Positions 32,869 to 36,492 of a stretch of 36,492 nt of DNA are shown here, in pieces. Within the stretch, counting starts at the first letter, position 1, and each line of letters starts with the position of its first letter. Position numbers and translations under genes: made by a program. The notes under the pieces were generated by a model. That model ran no database searches. It was not told the DNA's origin and saw only the letters and a program-made list of their open reading frames with translations. Source of the stretch: Deltaproteobacteria bacterium (GTDB lineage: Bacteria; Myxococcota_A; Polyangia; Haliangiales; Haliangiaceae); NCBI GenBank assembly GCA_005887925.1, contig VBLP01000424.1, forward strand, positions 1 to 36,492, written 5' to 3'.

Positions 32869-35676
32869 CTAGACCTCCTTGACGATGATCGGCTGGATCG
32901 CGGCGCGCCGCACCAGCGCGAGGGCGACGACCAGCCCGAGCGCGAGCCCCGCGATCATGACGTTGCCGATGATCCAGCGGTCGCGCGACTTGACCTCGAC
33001 GGTGAGCGCGCGGGCCGCAGCGCTGCGCGACCGGATCGCGAGCAGGTCGGTATCCGCGAGCGACCAGTCGACCGCGTTGTGGACGAGCTCGACGTTGGCC
33101 TTGGTGAAGTCGGAGTCGAGCTGCTCGACCAGCAGGTCCGAGGCGAAGGCCGAGGATCCGAACACGGCGATCCGGGTGTCCGGCGGCGAGTGTTCGAGCA
33201 GCCGCTGGCCGGCCGCGTCCTTGTCGGCGCTGTCCTTGGCCTGATCCTTGGGCTTGGCCACGCTGCTCGTGAACCCACCGATGATCGACACCGCCATCAC
33301 CTGGCTGCTCTTCTTGTCGGTGTCCTTGGGGCCGGGGAAGCCGAGCTCGGGATACTTCAGGGTGTCGGGCTGGACGTTGGTGGTCGTGGTCAGCCACGAC
33401 TCGCCGGACGAGCGCAGGAGGACGTCGACGCGGTGCTCGTCGTCGCCGGCCTTGGTCTCGGCCTTGACCGGCGAGGCCCAGTGCATCACCGAGCCGGCCA
33501 GCCCGCCGGTGATCACGCTCGACGACGAGATCCGGTCGCCGTCGATCTTGAGGAAGAACGGATATGGCACCTGCTTGATCTCGCGGATCATCATGCCGTT
33601 GCCCAGATCGCGCTCCTGCGGCACCGGGAACGTGTCGCTCCTGGTGTCCATCACCATCTGGTCCTCGACCGTGATGCCCCATTTCTGGAACGCCTGCTCG
33701 AGCCCGGTGGTCACCTTCTCGACCGTGATCCCGCCGCCCATGCCGGGGGCGAGCCGGTAGCGGCCGGCGAGCACGACCAGCGCGCCGCCGCGCATCACGA
33801 ACTGGTCGAGGTTCTCGATCGACCTGGCATCGAGCGACGCCGGCCCCGCGAGCACCAGCGCCTCGATGTCATCGGGCACCGGCGACGTCAGCGCCACGTC
33901 GCGGACCTCGTAGTTGCCCTGCAGCGCGCGGCGCAGCGCGCGGAACGACTGCGGCGGCGGCATCTCCTGCGGCGGCATGCCCTGCATCGGCGGCATCGGC
34001 GGCGGCGCAGGCGGCGACCACAGCCCGACCACGCGGGTGAAGCCCGGCGCGGCGCGCTTGAGGCCGTCCATGATCGCCGTCTTGAGGTCCGCCTCGCCGT
34101 GGTTCTGCGGCACGGCGATCCGGACCAGGTGGTTGCCGACCTGGACCAGCAGGTTGAAGTAGTAGACTTGGCCCGAGAAGAAGTCCTGGTACGGCCGCAG
34201 CCCGAACTTGGTGAACAGCTCGCGCATCTCGGTCTCGCCCTTGGGCTCGACCTGGGTGAACGCCAGCTTGCCGCCGGACTGCTTGGTCAGCTCGTCGACC
34301 ACCTTCTTCAGCTTGTCGGGCGCGTCCTTCCAGTTGTCGGGCAAGGTCTTCGGCGTGACGTACGCCGTCAGCTGGATCTTGCCCGGGGACGCGAACAGCG
34401 CATCGACGCTCGAGAACTCCGCCACCGTCTTCTTGATCGTCTTGGTCAGCTCGTACTCGGGGTTCTTCAGCGTGACCTCGACGTCGCCGATCTCGACCGC
34501 GCGCACCGCGATCATCTCGTTGAGGCCGATCACCGCGTGGTGATCGCCGTACTCGATCGCGATCGCGAAGTAGGCGTTGACCACCGATTGCTCGGTCTGG
34601 GTCGCGAACCGCAAGGGCGTTGGATCGATGCCGAAGCGCTCCTTGGCCTCGCGCTTGGCCTCGTCGGACTCGGTCGGATCGATCATCTCGACCCGGACCT
34701 TGCTGCCGCCCGCGATGCGATACTCCTCGAGCAGATCGCGGAGCTGCGGCACCAGCGGCTCGAGCTTGGGGTGGCTCTTGTCCGAGAAGTAGCCGCGGAT
34801 CAGCAGCCGCTCGTCGAGCCCCGCCAGGATGCTGCGCGTCGAGTCCGACAGGCTGTACGCGCTGTCCTGGGTCAGATCGATGCGCGCGCGGCGCACCGGC
34901 GCGAGCCACACATCGAGCGCGATCGCGTTCGCGGCGATCAGCACCACCGCGAGCACCGACCCGACGCGGCGGGCGTGGCCGCGCGACCCGCGACCCCAGG
35001 TCAGCCGCTCGAGCAGCACCACGTTGAGCGCGATGCCCGTCGCCATGATCCCGCCGTAGTAGGCCAGGTCGCGCAGGTCGAGCACGCCGCGCGCGACGCT
35101 CTCGAACCGCGCCCCCGTCCCGAACAGCTGACCGATGTTGCCGAGCCGGCCGACCAGGTACGTCACCACGCACACCGCGGCGGTGGCGATGAACGCGACG
35201 ATCTGGTTCTCGGTCAGCGCCGACACGCAGCCGCCGATCGACAGATACGCCGCCGACAACAGCAGCGCCGCGAAGTAGCCGCCGATCACCGGGCCGATGT
35301 CGAGGTTGCCCATGCGCGAGATCGTGATCGGCAGGCCCAGCGTCAGGCCCAGGGCGACCGCGATCAGCACCATCGCCGCGAGGAACTTGCCGGCCACGAG
35401 CTGCCAGCGCGGCACCGGCAGGGTCAGCAGCACCTCGAGCGTGCCGGCGCGGCGCTCGTCCGCCCACAGCCGCATCGACAGCGCCGACACCAGGATGATC
35501 AACAGCAGCGGCATCCGGTTGAACAGCGGCCGCAGGTCCGCGAGGCCTCGCGCGAAGAACTTGTCCAGCACGAAGAACACGAACAGCGCCGCCGCCAGGA
35601 ACACCGCGAGGAACACCCCCGCGATCGCGGAGTTGAAGTAGCCCCGCAGCTCTTTCTTGATGATCGTCTTCATCAT
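32869..35676 (-). CDS. GldF-GldG fusion: ABC-2 permease plus auxiliary transport protein
   Basis: The 935-residue protein fuses two units that are separate in Bacteroidetes. The first (1-250) is a six-helix ABC-2-type permease: KKELRGYFNSAIAGVFLAVF, SALSMRLWADERRAGTLEVL and LTLPVPRWQLVAGKFLA. The second (about 250-935) is a GldG-type region with a membrane anchor, RARIDLTQDSAYSLSDSTR, a thioredoxin-like or sugar-binding-like body, and a final helix WIIGNVMIAGLALGLVVALA. GldA-GldF-GldG was described in gliding motility and gut colonisation, but most homologues have no known substrate. ATG 35676 overlaps the ATPase stop (ATGA), so translation is coupled. It works with the ATPase upstream and the DUF4340 protein downstream. 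The substrate here is unknown. Confidence 0.85.
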   Translation of the reverse strand: MMKTIIKKELRGYFNSAIAGVFLAVFLAAALFVFFVLDKFFARGLADLRPLFNRMPLLLIILVSALSMRLWADERRAGTLEVLLTLPVPRWQLVAGKFLAAMVLIAVALGLTLGLPITISRMGNLDIGPVIGGYFAALLLSAAYLSIGGCVSALTENQIVAFIATAAVCVVTYLVGRLGNIGQLFGTGARFESVARGVLDLRDLAYYGGIMATGIALNVVLLERLTWGRGSRGHARRVGSVLAVVLIAANAIALDVWLAPVRRARIDLTQDSAYSLSDSTRSILAGLDERLLIRGYFSDKSHPKLEPLVPQLRDLLEEYRIAGGSKVRVEMIDPTESDEAKREAKERFGIDPTPLRFATQTEQSVVNAYFAIAIEYGDHHAVIGLNEMIAVRAVEIGDVEVTLKNPEYELTKTIKKTVAEFSSVDALFASPGKIQLTAYVTPKTLPDNWKDAPDKLKKVVDELTKQSGGKLAFTQVEPKGETEMRELFTKFGLRPYQDFFSGQVYYFNLLVQVGNHLVRIAVPQNHGEADLKTAIMDGLKRAAPGFTRVVGLWSPPAPPPMPPMQGMPPQEMPPPQSFRALRRALQGNYEVRDVALTSPVPDDIEALVLAGPASLDARSIENLDQFVMRGGALVVLAGRYRLAPGMGGGITVEKVTTGLEQAFQKWGITVEDQMVMDTRSDTFPVPQERDLGNGMMIREIKQVPYPFFLKIDGDRISSSSVITGGLAGSVMHWASPVKAETKAGDDEHRVDVLLRSSGESWLTTTTNVQPDTLKYPELGFPGPKDTDKKSSQVMAVSIIGGFTSSVAKPKDQAKDSADKDAAGQRLLEHSPPDTRIAVFGSSAFASDLLVEQLDSDFTKANVELVHNAVDWSLADTDLLAIRSRSAAARALTVEVKSRDRWIIGNVMIAGLALGLVVALALVRRAAIQPIIVKEV

Positions 35677-36492
35677 GGCGCCACCTGTCCTGCGCGTTCG
35701 GCGAGGTCGCGGAACACGCGCTCGAGAGTCTTGGGCTCGGGCCGGAGCTCACCGATCTTCCAGCGCGTCGTGCGCAGCGCGTCGAACAGCGCCGGGCACA
35801 GATCGTCCGACGTCCCCGACGTCACTCGCCAGCGCGTGAAGTCGCCGGCGCTGCCGCTGGACTCGACCGAGGTCACGCCGGTCACCTTGCGGAGCACGTC
35901 GGCGACGCCGCTCGCCCCCGACTCGACCGCGACCACCGCCGCGTTGGCGTTGCGCAGCTCGGCCAGCTTGGCGTCGGCCCGGAGCTCGCCTTGCATGATC
36001 ACCAGCACCCGCTCGCAGGTCGCCTCGACCTCCGACAGGATGTGGGTCGACAGGAGCACCGTCGCCGTCTTCGCCAGCCCGACGATCAGCTCGCGGATCT
36101 CCACGATCTGCGCCGGGTCGAGGCCGGTCGTCGGCTCGTCCAGGATCAGGATGTCCGGCTGGTGGATGATCGCCTGGGCGATCCCCACGCGCTGCCGGAA
36201 GCCCTTGGACAGGGTCCCGATCGGCTGGATCACGCGCTCGGTCAGCCCGGTCGCCCGGATCACCTCGATCATGCGGTCGCGACGCTGCTCGACCGGCACA
36301 CCGCGCATCGCCGCCATCATCTCGAGGTACTCCTGAACCAGCATCTCGCCGTAGAGCGGTGCGCTCTCGGGCAGATAGCCGATCCGGCGCTGCGCCGCGA
36401 TCGGGCTCGCGACCACGTCGATGCCGTGGACCCGGACATCGCCTTCGTCCGGCTCGAGGTACCCCGTCAGGATCTTCATGAGCGTGGTCTTG
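35673..36492 (-). CDS. ABC transporter ATP-binding protein, GldA-type (5' end cut by window)
   Basis: The gene enters from the right edge, so its start is missing. The first visible residues are KTTLMKILTGYLEPDEG, the end of Walker A. Q-loop region GYLPESAPLYG, signature LSKGFRQRVGIAQAII, Walker B ILILDEPTTGLDP and the switch His in LLSTHILSEVEATCERVL are present. The C-terminal 90 residues form an extra domain (RADAKLAELRNANAAVVAVE and on), common in GldA-like and multidrug-exporter ATPases. Its stop overlaps the permease start by ATGA. It supplies energy to the GldFG-type transporter. Confidence 0.92.
   Translation of the reverse strand, partial: KTTLMKILTGYLEPDEGDVRVHGIDVVASPIAAQRRIGYLPESAPLYGEMLVQEYLEMMAAMRGVPVEQRRDRMIEVIRATGLTERVIQPIGTLSKGFRQRVGIAQAIIHQPDILILDEPTTGLDPAQIVEIRELIVGLAKTATVLLSTHILSEVEATCERVLVIMQGELRADAKLAELRNANAAVVAVESGASGVADVLRKVTGVTSVESSGSAGDFTRWRVTSGTSDDLCPALFDALRTTRWKIGELRPEPKTLERVFRDLAERAGQVAP

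Noticed and set aside
32674-36336. 1220-codon open frame on the plus strand opposite the ABC operon.
   Set aside because: Shadow of the GldFG gene; composition is low-complexity and no family motif is seen.

Overview
The window looks like chromosomal DNA of a high-GC myxobacterium-type (Myxococcota / former Deltaproteobacteria) organism. The evidence is the strong GC bias, two receptor-like Ser/Thr kinases, a MYXO-CTERM-like C-terminal tail, Kelch and Cys-rich surface lipoproteins, an EF-G of the mitochondrial/SPD type, a GldA/GldFG/DUF4340 ABC cluster and actinobacterial-style NHEJ enzymes. There is no rRNA, prophage, insertion sequence or CRISPR array. One tRNA gene, tRNA-Arg(TCT), is present.

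Layout. (1) 1-4300 is an accessory-looking stretch with some lower-GC DNA. It holds an AT-richer left edge, a small exported protein with a Gly-Gly motif beside a stand-alone C39 peptidase, a frameshifted ferredoxin-NADP reductase-like gene, a decayed AlbA_2 ATP-binding gene, and a ParA/MinD-like ATPase that overlaps it by ATGA. (2) 4371-11348 is signalling: a Ser/Thr kinase, a TipA-type MerR regulator with a tipA-like promoter, an EF-hand protein, and a histidine kinase/NtrC pair whose regulator carries a deletion. (3) 11566-15110 holds a tandem-repeat exported protein with a clear terminator, msrB, a two-domain VOC protein, a lone secretin-type STN domain protein, and an ATP-dependent DNA ligase (LigC type) divergent from it. 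(4) 15314-20610 holds a Kelch/Cys-rich lipoprotein, a MazEF-like toxin-antitoxin pair with an inverted-repeat operator, a LigD-type polymerase domain protein, a YihY/BrkB membrane protein and the tRNA. (5) 20749-25258 holds a lipoprotein, a small exported protein, a frameshifted metallopeptidase-like lipoprotein and a second Ser/Thr kinase. (6) 25378-31317 holds EF-G, an ARPP-1 protein, an acyl-CoA ligase and a polysaccharide deacetylase. (7) 31650-36492 is an ABC operon on the minus strand: ATPase (cut by the window end), GldF-GldG fusion and DUF4340 protein.

How genes work together. The ABC operon is tightly packed and should encode one complex. The histidine kinase and response regulator form a two-component pair. 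LigC and the polymerase domain protein lie 3 kb apart and could both serve NHEJ; no Ku gene is in the window. The 529/821 gene pair (GG-motif peptide plus C39 peptidase) and the AlbA_2/ParA-like pair are the two best candidates for little-described systems.

Two cross-cutting patterns stand out. Start sites fall into two classes: genes with a good Shine-Dalgarno (many exported), and genes with a TANNNT -10 box 12-14 nt before the start codon and no Shine-Dalgarno, which suggests leaderless mRNAs. Also, four otherwise well-conserved genes carry frame-disrupting lesions (near 1900, in 2477-3218, near 10740 and near 22482), which could be real decay or sequence errors.
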